64,000 bases of DNA from Apoda limacodes (GCA_946406115.1 OX291552.1:620001-684000), one strand, 5' to 3'; counted from the first letter of the stretch, positions 45,663 to 55,763 are shown. Made by a program: numbers and translations. Notes: generated by a model from the letters alone, not told the origin.

Positions 45663-46067
45663 TTGAACGTAGTGAAAAAATCTTATGTCTATGATTGTAA
45701 CAGAGCTTTCAATTTATATCCGCCAACGATGAATTTACAAGTTATATTATACCAATGTCTTTCCTTCAAACGACCACGTAGTATATTATATTCTCTTTGT
45801 GCCGATCCACCTTATCGCAGTACCTTTCAAGATTGCAGGAAAGGCCAAAATGGAAACAAAGAGTGTTAGAATTTAATGAAAGAGATCTAGTTCTGTTAAA
45901 ATATCAACGTGTACCGCCTTCTAAGTGGTCACTTGGTCGAATACAAAAAAAATATCCTGGTCAAGACAACATTACTCGAGTATACGACGTTCGGACAAAA
46001 TCTGGAATTTATACAAAATTTGTGTGTTGCCCGACGTCCAACAATAGCTAACTATTTGAGGGGGAGT
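45663..46067 (+). pseudogene. BEL/Pao integrase C-terminus (DUF5641-like) and polypurine tract
   Basis: 45797-46051 contains ERPKWKQRVLEFNERDLVLL, PPSKWSLGRIQKKYPGQDN and TRVYDVRTKSGIY, the canonical PP-x-W-x-LGR...PG-D...RV...V+T-x-G pattern. It ends at 46051 and is followed by GAGGGGGAG (polypurine tract) and TGTTAAGGGCG, a plausible LTR start at about 46069. The frame just upstream (45663-45797) is shifted. Confidence 0.8.
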
Positions 46068-46239
46068 GTGTTAAGGGCGTTAGTTAAAAACAGTGTTACT
46101 AGATGGCGTTGTTCAATAAATTAATAGACTATGGTTTCGTAGTAACATATTGTCTTAAACTGTTGATCAATATCATTTCTTATAACATCAGGCAACATCA
46201 AATGTATTTACCGCAAACAGGATCGTCCAGTATTTCTTT

Positions 46240-46590
46240 GTAGAGAGTTCACTAAGCTGGAAGTAACTGAGCCAGTGCTGCATGTTCAGAAAGAGAATTT
46301 CTCTTTCAACTGTTTATAACCGAAACATTGTGTCAAGCATTGCAATAATAGAGTATCTTGTCACTATTGCAAGATAAGGCACCACTCAACCCTTCACTTA
46401 AACATTTAGAGCGAAAAAAATCAAACATCTCAACCAGAAACTGCAACAGCAAGCGGAATCGAAGCAGCTGTCATACGATCACTTTTAACAACCCAAAGAC
46501 AGAGTGCACTAATAGCAAAGGAAAACAAATAATACGAGCGCTAGTTGACCCATTTTCACAAGAATCTTTTATAAGTTTTATTAATTAAGT
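46240..46590 (+). pseudogene. BEL/Pao gag zinc knuckle and protease start, fragment
   Basis: PKHCVKHCNNRVSCHYCKIR then HHSTLHL (about 46318-46410) gives the typical BEL knuckle pair. Further on, after a stop, RALVDPFSQESFIS (about 46535-46580) looks like the protease start with the active-site D kept but S-G changed to P-F. It lies only 220 bp upstream of the receptor exon. Confidence 0.75.
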
Positions 46591-46811
46591 GTCCCGAACA
46601 AACTGAAAGATGGTTAAATATTTTTTGTATGCGGCCGCATTTTTTATTATTGTTTTAAAAGAAAAATGTTCTATATTTTTTTTAAATGAGTAAATACTGT
46701 TAGGGTCTTCTACTAAAACTCATGTCGATATAATATTGAAGTATAGTATAATGACTATAACTTCATAATGGTTTGTTATTGGCGATGTTAACGTTAAGAT
46801 TTGTTGCGCAG

Positions 46812-47583
46812 GAGCCTACGGTGCGCGCGCATCACTGTGCACATGAACCTGTTCGTGTCGTTCGCGGTGAACAACGCGTTGTGGCTCGTGTGGTACGCGC
46901 TGGTGGTGCGCGCGCCGGGCACCGCGGCCGACTCCCCGCCGTGGTGCCGCGCGCTGAATGTCGCGCTGCAGTACGCGCTGCTCACCAACTACACGTGGAT
47001 GCTGTGCGAGGGTCTCTACCTGCACACGGTCCTGGTAAGCGCGTTCGTGTCGGAGCGGCGGCTGGTGCGCGGGCTTGTCGCGGTCGGATGGGTGCTGCCG
47101 GTGCCCGTAGCGGCGGTGTACGCGGTGCGCCAGGCAGCCCGCGGCGCGCCGATGTGCTGGCTCGAGGAAGGCGCTCCCAACGCGGAACTGGCGGTGCTCG
47201 TATGCGCCGCGGTGCTGCTCAACCTTGGCTTCCTGTGCAATATCGTGCGCGTGCTATGCACCAAGTTGCGCGCAGGTGGCGTCGGCGGTACAGGTGGAGG
47301 CGCGCGCCCGTCCGCCACCGCGCTACATGCGCTGCGGGCCACGTGCCTGCTGGCACCGTTGCTTGGGCTACAGTATCTGGTGACACCTTTTCGGCCGGGC
47401 CGCGAGGCGCGCTGGTGGCTCGCTTACGAGTATGTGACGGCGCTGACAACGTCGCTCCAGGGACTCTGCGTCGCCGTGCTCTATTGTTTCTGCAACGGCG
47501 AGGTCCTAGCGCAGCTGCGCCGACGGTGGCGCGTCCTGGTCTTCCGCCCGCGCGCGAACTCCACCACCAACACAACTGTTTCT
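46812..47583 (+). CDS. Class B GPCR (calcitonin/DH31-type, hector-like), exon encoding TM2-TM7
   Basis: The first G completes the Arg codon from 9148; then SLRCARITVHMNLFVSFAVN (ICL1-TM2), ECL1 with the conserved Cys in PPWCRAL, TM3 LLTNYTWMLCEGLYLHT, TM4 GLVAVGWVLPVPVAAVYAV, ECL2 Cys in MCWLEE, TM5 LLNLGFLCNIVRVLCTKLR, TM6 ALRATCLLAPLLGLQYLVTP plus FRP, TM7 TSLQGLCVAVLYCFCNGEV, and helix 8 with LRRRWRVLV. These are diagnostic of calcitonin-type insect receptors. ICL3 carries an unusual glycine-rich insert AGGVGGTGGGARPSA. The exon is strongly GC-rich with G/C-ending codons, unlike the AT-rich intron. The donor is placed at TCT|GTTAGT (47584); the frame stays open to 47688 if unspliced. Confidence 0.95.
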
Positions 47584-47689
47584 GTTAGTACATTTTCTTT
47601 TACTTTTTTGGTTCTATCAATATACTTTATGTCTGGTCTAATTGCAAATCCCCTTAAACTGGATCTGTTTCCCAAAACACCTAATTAAG

Positions 47690-47850
47690 CTATCATAATG
47701 TGACAAAGAGCCGAGACCGACGGTTTGACGCGCCCTCTGAAACACGAAGCTCAGAAAAATGTGCTACGAGGCGGTCATCCATCTGGGTACTAGCCACGCC
47801 TAACGTTGCTTACTTTGCTTATCGTTTCCGATAGATAAATGCATCTGTTG
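47690..47850 (-). repeat. 5S rRNA-derived SINE-like sequence
   Basis: Minus strand 47822-47765 reads AAGTAAGCAACGTTAGGCGT, GGCTAGTACCCAGATGGATG, ACCGCCTCGTAGCAC, which follows the 5S rRNA internal promoter and 3' arm (AAGTTAAGCAACGTCGGGCG, GGTTAGTACTTGGATGGGTG, ACCGCCTGGGAACAC from general knowledge). The downstream part to 47690 departs from 5S, as in SINE3-type elements. It is diverged, so not a functional 5S gene. Confidence 0.65.
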
Positions 47851-48064
47851 CGATTTTTTCACTGGGCCCCGAGCTCCTTAAGCAGGTGGTGCAAAGGTTT
47901 CACTCCGTACTCCAAATGTCAACCTGGTTGTATGATTAAGTCTGCGGAAATTTATTTTTTTATAGTCATTATGTGATATAAATAGGGTGTTAATGAAAAT
48001 AAAAGTTAGGTGTACAGTGTGTTTTCTAAAATATAAGTGAACTACCGTTAATAATTATAAGTGA

Positions 48065-48925
48065 CTAATTATATACAGAGTGTAACGACAAAGCAGTCGC
48101 AGTCTTCATTAAGACGGAAATTACCTGCGGTAAGAAAGAAAGCGTGAAGAGGCGCGTGACTACAGGACATAACTCAGGAGCACACTGCTTAAGCACCACT
48201 GCTGGTATACCGTCTGACCCACTCGACTTATGAAAGCAACGCCCGCCGGGCCTCCCGCTGTGTAATGGAGATTTCCGGGATGGTTTCACCGCATGACGGT
48301 ATAGTAGGTGGTACAGCGCCTTCATCGTTCATATTCGAGTTTGAGGCAGAGACTGCCCAGTAGATCGGCTTTCTCTTTAGCACTATGGGCCAAGTCACCA
48401 TCGGTCTTTCGCAGTGGTGGTTACGACGACTGGCAGAAGTTCTCTTTGGATAGCTCGCTAGTCACCCACCTATTTTGCCGATGAATTGGAATTTTGCTCT
48501 GGCAGTTGCTTTCTTACTGAACCTGGAGGCAGCATTTCATTTGCGTTTTACCTCAAAAATATTCGGATCCTTATTATTACAAGCCGTGGTCCAAGCCTGA
48601 TATGCAGTTTGCTTAAAAATTTTAGCTTCGCTACAAGACCTATTAAACCACGGTCGTTTTTTGACGCCGGCAGCTACTCGCGGGTTAGGAATATAGCATC
48701 CAGTAAGGAGATCGTATAGTCCTCTATATCTGGTTTTTCATTTGAGAAAGTACCACCTTAGAAAATCTATAGGTCAGAGCAAATTCATGAGCAGATATCC
48801 CTGCGTAGTTATTGGTTCGAGAACAAAGCCAGTCACGATGGTAGTCGTTAAAGTATCCCAAAATAAGTAGTTCTGCTGTGGGATATTGCTCTAGAACTTT
48901 GTCAGTCGTCAATCTCAGGTGCGTA
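48065..48925 (-). pseudogene. CR1-like LINE: endonuclease end, linker and RT fingers
   Basis: Minus strand 48912-48724 gives TTDKVLEQYPTAELLILGYF with NDYHRDWL; the catalytic GDFN loop is altered to GYFN. The linker (48719-48486) matches 5668-5303. 48325-48065 gives HKSSGSDGIPAVVLKQCAPE then LCPVVTRLFTLSF, the RT finger region deleted from the copy at 4.2-6.8 kb. Truncated at its 3' side, so this copy and the 4.2-kb copy are complementary remnants. Confidence 0.85.
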
Positions 48926-48930
48926 AAGAT

Positions 48931-49254
48931 TCAAGCTACGTCCCTAATTAATAAGATTAAGAGTCTGATCAGATAATTTTGTGATCTATTTTTGCAGTGA
49001 GCTTTTAAGAACTTAGCTTCAACCGCTTGGATAGTTTCCACGAGTCTGTCATTTAAATCATCCACATTTTCGCAATCTGCTAGTAACTGAAAGCAAGTGT
49101 CAAGTTCGAGCTGAAAATGTTCACGGTTCTGTATGAAGGTAATCGCTGGAGGGAGCGTAGATCTTATCAAACGACTTCTTTCAAATTCAAAGTTAATATT
49201 TAGCGTGCCTCTTACCATGCGGTGATCCCTAGCAGGTGTCACTCTATGGATCAC
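48931..49254 (-). pseudogene. RTE-type LINE fragment, endonuclease-RT linker
   Basis: RVTPARDHRMVRGTLNINFE, FERSRLIRSTLPP, FQLELDTCFQLL, DDLNDRLVETIQAVEAKFLK. DHR-VR corresponds to the end of the APE domain of RTE elements. Open for 107 residues but isolated from any RT. Confidence 0.85.
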
Positions 49255-49399
49255 AGAGACATGGCTAAATATCCACCTCGAGGGGTATAGTTACGGAATC
49301 CTACACTAACCAAGGCATGACTTGACTTGACTGATTTATTTAAGCCTTAAATTTGATAGAAATCACTAGAAATGTTGTTATGTAAAACTATTTTTACAG

Positions 49400-49447
49400 T
49401 TCGTACGGTCCGGCGGCGGGGCCGGCGCGGGCGAGGACAAGGTGTGA
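49400..49447 (+). CDS. Proposed last coding exon of the class B GPCR
   Basis: A strong 3' splice site CTATTTTTACAG (ends 49399) opens a GC-rich frame in phase 0, matching the phase-0 donor at 47583: FVRSGGGAGAGEDKV and TGA (49445-49447). The joined tail would read ...NTTVS-FVRSGG... The GC jump at the splice site fits an exon edge. The other two frames also stop soon (TAG at about 49449; TGA at about 49518). A 15-residue tail ending D-K-V fits the loose class III PDZ-ligand form. Confidence is limited by its short length. Confidence 0.6.
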   Translation, partial: FVRSGGGAGAGEDKV

Positions 49448-49870
49448 CTAGCGTCGGACGGTGCGTCGCGGACCGTGTACAGTGGGCAGTCCGACGCGGG
49501 TGCGGGCCGACGACACACTGAGCAAGACGCGCGACACATCCACTTCGAGTGTGTCGACAGCGACGAGGACGCCCCGTCCAATGCGACCCTGCTCTAACCG
49601 CGCGCGCCGTCCAATGCGACCCTGCTCTAACCGCGCGCGCCGTCCAATGCGACCCTGCTCTAACCGCGCGCGCCGTCCAATGCGACCCTGCTCTAACCGC
49701 GCGCGTCGTCCAATGCGACCCTGCTCTAGCCACGTGTGTCGTCCAGGGATCATTGCTAGGTCCACTGTTTTATTATAATTTTCGTGAACGATATACATCT
49801 GTGTCTGGTATCATCTCATCATCTCTGAACGTTCAAAAGAAATTTATTACATTTATCGGCTAAGAATAAA
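49448..49870 (+). other. Probable 3' UTR of the receptor gene
   Basis: GC-rich at first, then a 33-bp minisatellite (49574-49738), then AT-rich with an AATAAA at 49865-49870. A second AATAAA lies at about 50409. Transcript end not determinable from sequence alone. Confidence 0.45.
49574..49738. repeat. 33-bp GC-rich minisatellite, five copies
   Basis: Units start at 49574, 49607, 49640, 49673 and 49706 with CCGTCCAATGCGACCCTGCT then CTAACCGCGCGCG; the last copy is diverged. Because 33 is a multiple of 3, open frames of 104-128 residues run through it on both strands. Those frames show simple 11-residue repeats and no domain. Confidence 0.97.
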
Positions 49871-50811
49871 CTACGATTCTATTAGTACATTCAACTATGT
49901 AAAAAACATCACCAACTTCCGCTTTATAAACGCCGCGAATAGTTAATATTACTTATCTTTTAAAAATTGCTACAGGCTCAGTACGTGTAGATCACCGCCC
50001 CCCCCCCCAACTATTGTCTAAAATTTCATTTAACGTACCAAATGTCAACTTAAGATCGTACCTACCCCTTTACCTTCCCAAAGCTAAAACTAATTATAAA
50101 CAAGTAACTTTGGATCTATTTGATACGAATGTGACTAGAGCGAGGCGCTTACTGTTTAATTAGTTTCTTATTATATTATATAATAATTTTCATAATTTTT
50201 AATTTTCCATTTTGTATCTAATAGTTTTTATATAATTGCACTTGCTGCTTAAACTTTTAATTTTGTTTTTAAGTATTCTGTCACTTTGGTGTTCGTTCGT
50301 AACACAATTTTCGAAGTTGGTTTCTATTTGTTTATTGAGGACCTGCAATCGGTTCGTTCTAAAGTTAAGTCAATTTATATAGATTAGTTGTTAGTAGCTG
50401 TTGGTCTTTCAATAAATGAATGCTTCCCTACTGCAAGGCTCCAATTCTACCGTTCGTCATATAAAAACACTACCTACTACTTATGTGTACCTATATTTAG
50501 GATATTTTTAATTTTTTATTTCAATAAAACTGTCCGATGCGTAAATATGAAAAATGCCTAAATATAATATCATTGGCCTACTACTTTTATAATAATACTA
50601 ATAAAAACAAATTAAAAAGATCTAAAATATAAATATTAACTGAATAAAACGGGGACATACTTTACTGCAAGGAGAACCCTTTTAGTGTAAATCTTCGTTG
50701 TCAGATTCAATGACAGATCAGGAAATCTCAAGAACTCTTACGGTTACTTGTTTTCTGCCCAATTCTGTGAAGTAACCATTTTAGTAGAATAATTATGTTA
50801 AGTAATTTCGA
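49871..50811. other. Unassigned stretch downstream of the receptor gene
   Basis: AT-rich. An 11-base C-run at about 49998-50008 follows ATCACCG. No coding feature supported. Confidence 0.3.
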
Positions 50812-50971
50812 TGTTGTGGCCTTTCTATTAAGTTTGATACTGGCTGTGGACAAAACTGACAACTAAACTGACGGGACATAAAAAAGACATAATTATAAGA
50901 CGAAAGACATATTTTCTATATTTTGTGAATTAAATATCTGGACTCCATAATTTACTATTTTATTTCGACCA
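50812..50971 (+). repeat. 5' LTR of BEL/Pao element D (160 bp)
   Basis: TGTTGTGGCC...TTCGACCA, matching 55291-55450 over its full 160 bp with few differences. Contains AATTAAATATCTGG near the end where the other copy has AATAAATATCTGG, a possible polyadenylation signal. No clear flanking duplication was seen. Confidence 0.85.
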
Positions 50972-52900
50972 TAGAAAGTTGGTCTTTCGAAGTACAAAAG
51001 TACTAGCACTATAGAAGACAGTCATGCTGACTCGCAGTCAAGACAAAAAAGTTACGTCGACTGAGCAAACAGACGCTACGCCCGACAGCAAAAATTACAA
51101 GGATTCGCTGCACCCACAGACACGGGAGCGAGACCCTTCGGTAATTCTTTACTTTCCAAGAACGTGAGATTTTTACGTAACGATGGTTTTAACTGATAGA
51201 ACACCTCATTTAAATACACAGGTAAAATTCAAAAACTCTCGGAGGACAATTGATTTTCACAAAAAAAAACTAAATTGATTTCATACAAAACCCGCCATTA
51301 CACACCAACATTTAAAAACACAAAACTTTTTTTTCACGAAAATAGTTTCCAGTCTAAAGAGAAAAATAAACACAGGATTCAATCGATTTTACTTTTTTAT
51401 TATATTTATATAATCGAATAAAATCAAAAAACTGGCAGCGAATCCAAACCTTGCCAAGTTAGGTGGTGAGGAGCGAAGCGACGAGCCATTAGGTTACATG
51501 GTGAACACCGCACGAGCCGAGCGAAGCGTACCGCGGCAGAGGCCGGCGAAGTGCCAGAAACAACTTTTTCTAATTTAGAATTGTTTGGCAGGAGTAGGGG
51601 GGGCAGGGTAGACACTGGTTAATTGATCTGAGTGACACAGGTACAATTTGTTTCTGGCGCTCGCCGGCCGCTGCCGCGGCACGCTCCACTCGGCTTCGAG
51701 CGCTAACTTTCATGTGCTCCGCTTGACTTTGCGCACAAGTTTTTATGTTCCAAAGTGGGTTGCCGTATAGTCAATACTAAATAGGTAGAAATTGGTTTTG
51801 GCGCTCGCCGGCCGCTACCGCGGCACGCTCGCTCAGCTTCGCGCGCTATACTAAATGAGTAGTTCTTAAAATTTTACTTAGATTTTTTTTATCGATTATT
51901 ACTTTACAGAGTAAATACTCGATTGTTGAATACTGGCAACAAGTTATGTTTTTTGTTTTTTTCCTCTCTCATGGATTTTGTTTTTGTAGATATTTATTGT
52001 TGTGTAATGGCTGATTTTGTATGAAATTAATTTATTTATTTTCCGAAAAAACTAGTGTCCTCCGAGAGTTTCTGATTTTCATCTTTGTATATAAATGTGG
52101 TATTCTATCAATAAAAATTTTTATTACGTAAAAATCTCACGTTCTTGGAAAGTAAAGAATTACCGACCCATCCCCTACACTATCTACAACATCAATTGCA
52201 TCCACGGTTTGTCGTCAACAGTTGCTTGAATTACAGCTTGAAGCCGCCGAAAATTTAGCGAAAATTCAACGCGATCTCGTTCAAAAGAAATTTGAGCTGC
52301 AAGCTGCAGACATAGAGGAGAGGTGCAGTCGCGCGAGTTCAAGAGCTTCGTCAGTTGCCGACTTGCGACCAATAAAGTTACAAAATGACACTACTCTCGA
52401 TGCTGCCGTAAATACAATTGCCCAAACAAAACCGCTCTGTACTACGGCTACTCCTACGACGCAATAAGCTTCGTCCATTACGACCGCACCGGTGAATATG
52501 AATACATTTCTAGCCAGGCAAACATCAATCAAAGAACTACCGTAGTTTGCAGGTGAACCGGAGGAATGGCCTCTATTTTATAGCCAGTTTGCTACCAAAG
52601 AAGGAGAAATTATTTCATTGAATGACGTTTGCGAATGGTTGATGCAGATAGCTAAGGCCGCTACACACGTTGCACCATTACCTAGTCAAGCTAGACAACA
52701 TCATCATCCAAGATTAGACAAGAAAACTATAATGACTACGGCTACTTTCACACTCAAGTCCGTCTGTATCAGATGCAAATCTGACCATGAACTTAAAGGT
52801 TGCTCTGATTTCAAAAGCCTTTCTATTACGTCACTGAAAATAAACTATGCTTTTCATGTCTATCATCAAAACATCAGCTGAAGGGCTGAAGAGACGTAAG
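50972..52900 (+). pseudogene. BEL/Pao element D: gag (split by a DNA element)
   Basis: 51030-51130 begins SRQDKKVTSTEQTDATPDSK; coding resumes at 52173 with QQLLELQLEAAENLAKIQRD, LVQKKFELQAADIEERCSRA, then FAGEPEEWPLFYSQFATKEG (capsid start) and a knuckle SVCIRCKSDHELKGCSDFK (about 52765-52820). A large part of the capsid is missing between about 52610 and 52650. The 51140-52164 insertion lies in the N-terminal part. Confidence 0.85.
51140..52164. mobile_element. 1,025-bp DNA element with long TIRs and 8-bp duplication
   Basis: Termini GGTAATTCTTTACTTTCC... and its exact complement match for about 41 bp, then a looser match extends to about 115 bp (ACTCTCGGAGGACA inside both arms). Flanks GACCCTTC (51132-51139) and GACCCATC (52165-52172) form an 8-bp target duplication with one change; removing the insert restores the gag frame. 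The middle holds GC-rich blocks, two direct and one inverted (TGGCGCTCGCCGGCCGCT). Non-autonomous; superfamily not assigned (8-bp duplication fits hAT, P or Merlin). Confidence 0.85.
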
Positions 52901-52924
52901 TGCAATGAACAACAATGTTTTTGA

Positions 52925-53450
52925 GTGCATCATCGATTGTTGCATGCGGCCCCTCTGAGTGCCATCAATAACCAAGAGCAAATATCGATTGAGCCCACTA
53001 ACTCAGGTAATGTGAATCACTGTTTAGACATAGCAACAACAGTGCTGTTGAAAGTTGTTCCAGTAGTAATTTGTGTCCCAAAAAGTAATGTCAATACTTT
53101 AGCTTTGCTTGACGAAGGAGCGACGACGACACTAGTGGACACCTGCCTCATCGAGCGTTGGCATAACAGTATTTGTGCCTACGGGTCGTATCTGGTATGA
53201 CAAGATCGAGTTCGTAGACGATGTGATAAGTATACACGGTTCAGGTGGTTTTAATATTAGGAATTTTGTATCAAACTCTAAAGAGGTCCTTCAGCATTTG
53301 CCGAAAGAGAAGCTAGCGTCAGGCGCTGTAAAGATGCTGACAGATTACAAGACCCTGACCCTCAATGCACGAGTTTTAGGTGTACATTGGGATCCTGACT
53401 CCGATAATTTCTTGTTCCTAAAACCTTCAGAAAGCCGATAAGAGCGGCAA
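52925..53450 (+). pseudogene. BEL/Pao element D: protease joined to the end of RT
   Basis: NVNTLALLDEGATTTLVDT (about 53085-53140) is the protease active-site region. It is followed at about 53190 by KIEFVDDVISIHGSGGFNIR and NFVSNSKEVLQHLPKEKL, which corresponds to the region after the RT catalytic box (compare IHKNGGFEIRSWLSNSKQVL in the 9.4-10.9 kb fragment). The RT catalytic core is therefore deleted; the FVDD here is not the YVDD box. Confidence 0.85.
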
Positions 53451-54350
53451 AATACCAACTAAAAGACAGGTATTAAAACAATTAATGTTGGTTTTTGACC
53501 CTTTAGGTATTTTGCTGTATGTTACCATCAAAGCGCGAATTTTATTCCAGGATATATCCAAAAAAGGCTGGGACGACAAAATCGAGAAAAGCCATTATGA
53601 CAAGTGGCAAAATTGGCTTCAGGACATTGAACAGGTACGCCTTATAAGAGTGCCTAGATGGATCATGACAGATGAACGTGACACAGAGTTACATGTGTTC
53701 TGTGATGCCAGCACAAAAGCTTTTGCTAGTGTCGCCTATCTACGAACACCTACTAAAAATGGCTCATGGCATGTTAGTTTATTAATGGGACGAGCCAGGG
53801 TAGCGCCCTTAAAAATCCTTAGCGTGCCCAGACTCGAATTGCAGGCCGCAGTCATGGTCGGTTCGTTTAGCCCAGACACTACAAAAATACCTTAAAGTTA
53901 TTGCAAAAATAGTATTTTGGACAGATTCAAAAACTGTTTTAAGTTGGATTCTTTCAGATGCTGGACGCTTCAAGCCGTTTGTAGCTTACCGTCTCAGTGA
54001 TATTGTCGAATTGACGGACGTTTGTCAGTGGAGGTGGGTACCGACAACTTTGAACCCAGCTGACGAAGCGACCAGAGATTTTTCTAACGAAAACAAAGCA
54101 AAACGAAGACATGGGCAGTCGACAACTTTCATTTCTTACTCTAACGCCCGATTTAGAAAAGAGTTTACCAGATGTGTATCGATTTTCTCTATACTGGAGG
54201 CTGATTCGCAGTACTGCTTGGATATTGCATTTCAGTCACAATATTAAACCTAGCATTGATCGGCGCTCAGGGGAACTTACATCTTTTGAAGTCAAAAAAG
54301 CTGAAATCAATGATGATATTGCTTACATACTTAACTGTTAATGTAGCTCC
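53451..54350 (+). pseudogene. BEL/Pao element D: A17/RNase H region
   Basis: LMLVFDPLGILLYVTIKARI, LFQDISKKGWDDKI, ELHVFCDASTKAFASVAYLR (RNase H Asp kept), VAPLKILSVPRLELQAAVM; after a frameshift FWTDSKTVLSWI, then CQWRWVPTTLNPADEATRDF (54030-54085). Most domains are readable in two or three frames. Confidence 0.88.
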
Positions 54351-55257
54351 ATTCGACAGCTCACGCCATTTCTGGATGTCGAAGGTATACTTCGAGTACG
54401 CGGCAGAATCGCAGTTGCAGATATTGATGAACAGACGAAATATCCAGCAATTCTTCACCCGAAAATAAGTTTACTAAACTTCTAATGCACCAATATCATA
54501 AAGATGCCGCACACACTGGACGAGAACTGGTGCTTAATAACCTTCGACAACGCTTTTGCATACTAAATGGCAGAAACGCTGTAAAGTCCGTATGGAATGA
54601 GTGTCAGATATGCAAAATCAGAAGGTCAAAGCCGGTCCCACCTTTAATGGGACAGCTACCGGACGTTAGAGTTACCAGTGGGGGACGAGCCTTTAAATAC
54701 ACGGGTATTGACTATTTCGGACCCATTACAGTGAAGGTAGGTCGTCACCACGAAAAAAGATAAGGGGCTCTTTTTACAGAGACGATTTACAGATTTTTGG
54801 GAGTATACGCCAAACTTAGTGGCATTTTTTTTCCACCAAATGCGCCTCGTAGATCACATTGATAACCAACCTTTGACTCCAAATGACTTTCTACTAACAA
54901 AAACACACAACTTTTACTATCCTTTTGGGACCTTTAGTGACAGCGACTTATTGAAAAGAAATTGGAGAGGACAGAGACTTGCAGATCTTATGTGGCGAAG
55001 GTGGGTGAAAGAATACCTCCCCACTTTAGCTCGACGGGACAAATGGTTCAGAATGACAAAACCTATAACTGAAGGTGATTTAGTGATAATAGTTGACAAT
55101 CAGGCGCCACGAAACCTTTGGTTACGAGGTGTTGTGACTAAGACACACAAAGGTACTGATGGACAGATATGAGTTTGTGACATAAAGACTAGACTGGGAC
55201 AATATCGTCGACCTGTGACGAAGCTATGCCCACTAGAAGTCTGCCCGTCTCAACCTT
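54351..55257 (+). pseudogene. BEL/Pao element D: integrase, core deleted
   Basis: HQYHKDAAHTGRELVLNNLR and CQICKIRRSKPVPPLMGQLP form the zinc-binding N-domain. FKYTGIDYFGPITVKVGR starts the catalytic core, which then breaks off (54765). 54850-55172 has LTPNDFLLTKTHNFYYPFGT, WRRWVKEYLPTLARRDKW and RNLWLRGVVTKTHKGTDGQI; after one stop RPVTKLCPLE ends the protein. GGAAGGGGGGGA (55279-55290) before the LTR is the polypurine tract. Confidence 0.88.
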
Positions 55258-55290
55258 AAGTATTTGTTTACCAATACTGGAAGGGGGGGA

Positions 55291-55450
55291 TGTTGTGGCC
55301 GTTCTATTAAGTTTGATACTGGCTGTGGACAAAATTGACAACTAAACTGACGAGACATAAAAAATACATAATTATAAGACGAAAGACATATTTTCTATAT
55401 TTTGTGAAATAAATATCTGGACTACATCATTTACCATTTTAATTCGACCA
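55291..55450 (+). repeat. 3' LTR of BEL/Pao element D (160 bp)
   Basis: Starts TGTTGTGGCC right after the polypurine tract and ends TTCGACCA. Same length as the 5' LTR with roughly ten substitutions, so the insertion is not recent. Confidence 0.88.
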
Positions 55451-55763
55451 TACATTCGTTGTTATGGTTTTTTTTAATTCCGTATATAAAATATATATGA
55501 TAAAAAATAATGGCTGAATTGAAATCGCATTTACTATTAGCACGTAAGTAAGTACCTAACCAACACGTAACAAAATAATCTTCGGCTGTCGCTGTCTTCC
55601 GGCTCGCTTCTTATCGATCTTAAGTGTGTACATATCTTCTGCGTGTATATTATTGTAAATAGATTTGTAAGATACTATATAAATTGTGTTACTTCAAATA
55701 CCTACGAGTTTCATTTTTACCAACAAAATATTAGTTAAGCATCAACAACTATTTATAGTTTAC

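Larger units (their letters stand above)
9149..46811 (+). other. 37,663-bp intron of the class B GPCR gene
   Basis: Bounded by GTACGA at 9149 and TTGCGCAG at 46804-46811. The flanking exons join in frame and rebuild YF-R-SLRCARITVHMNLF, which fixes both ends. Nearly all recognisable content is mobile-element debris from many superfamilies in both orientations. No host exon in frame with the receptor was seen inside it. Confidence 0.85.

Noticed and set aside
46773..47588. Long plus-strand frame of 271 codons overlapping the receptor exon
   Set aside because: It is an out-of-frame shadow created by high GC; the receptor frame carries all conserved class B GPCR motifs.
49347..49863. Open frames of 104-128 residues on both strands over the minisatellite
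   Set aside because: They exist because the unit is 33 bp; they consist of simple 11-residue repeats with no domain.
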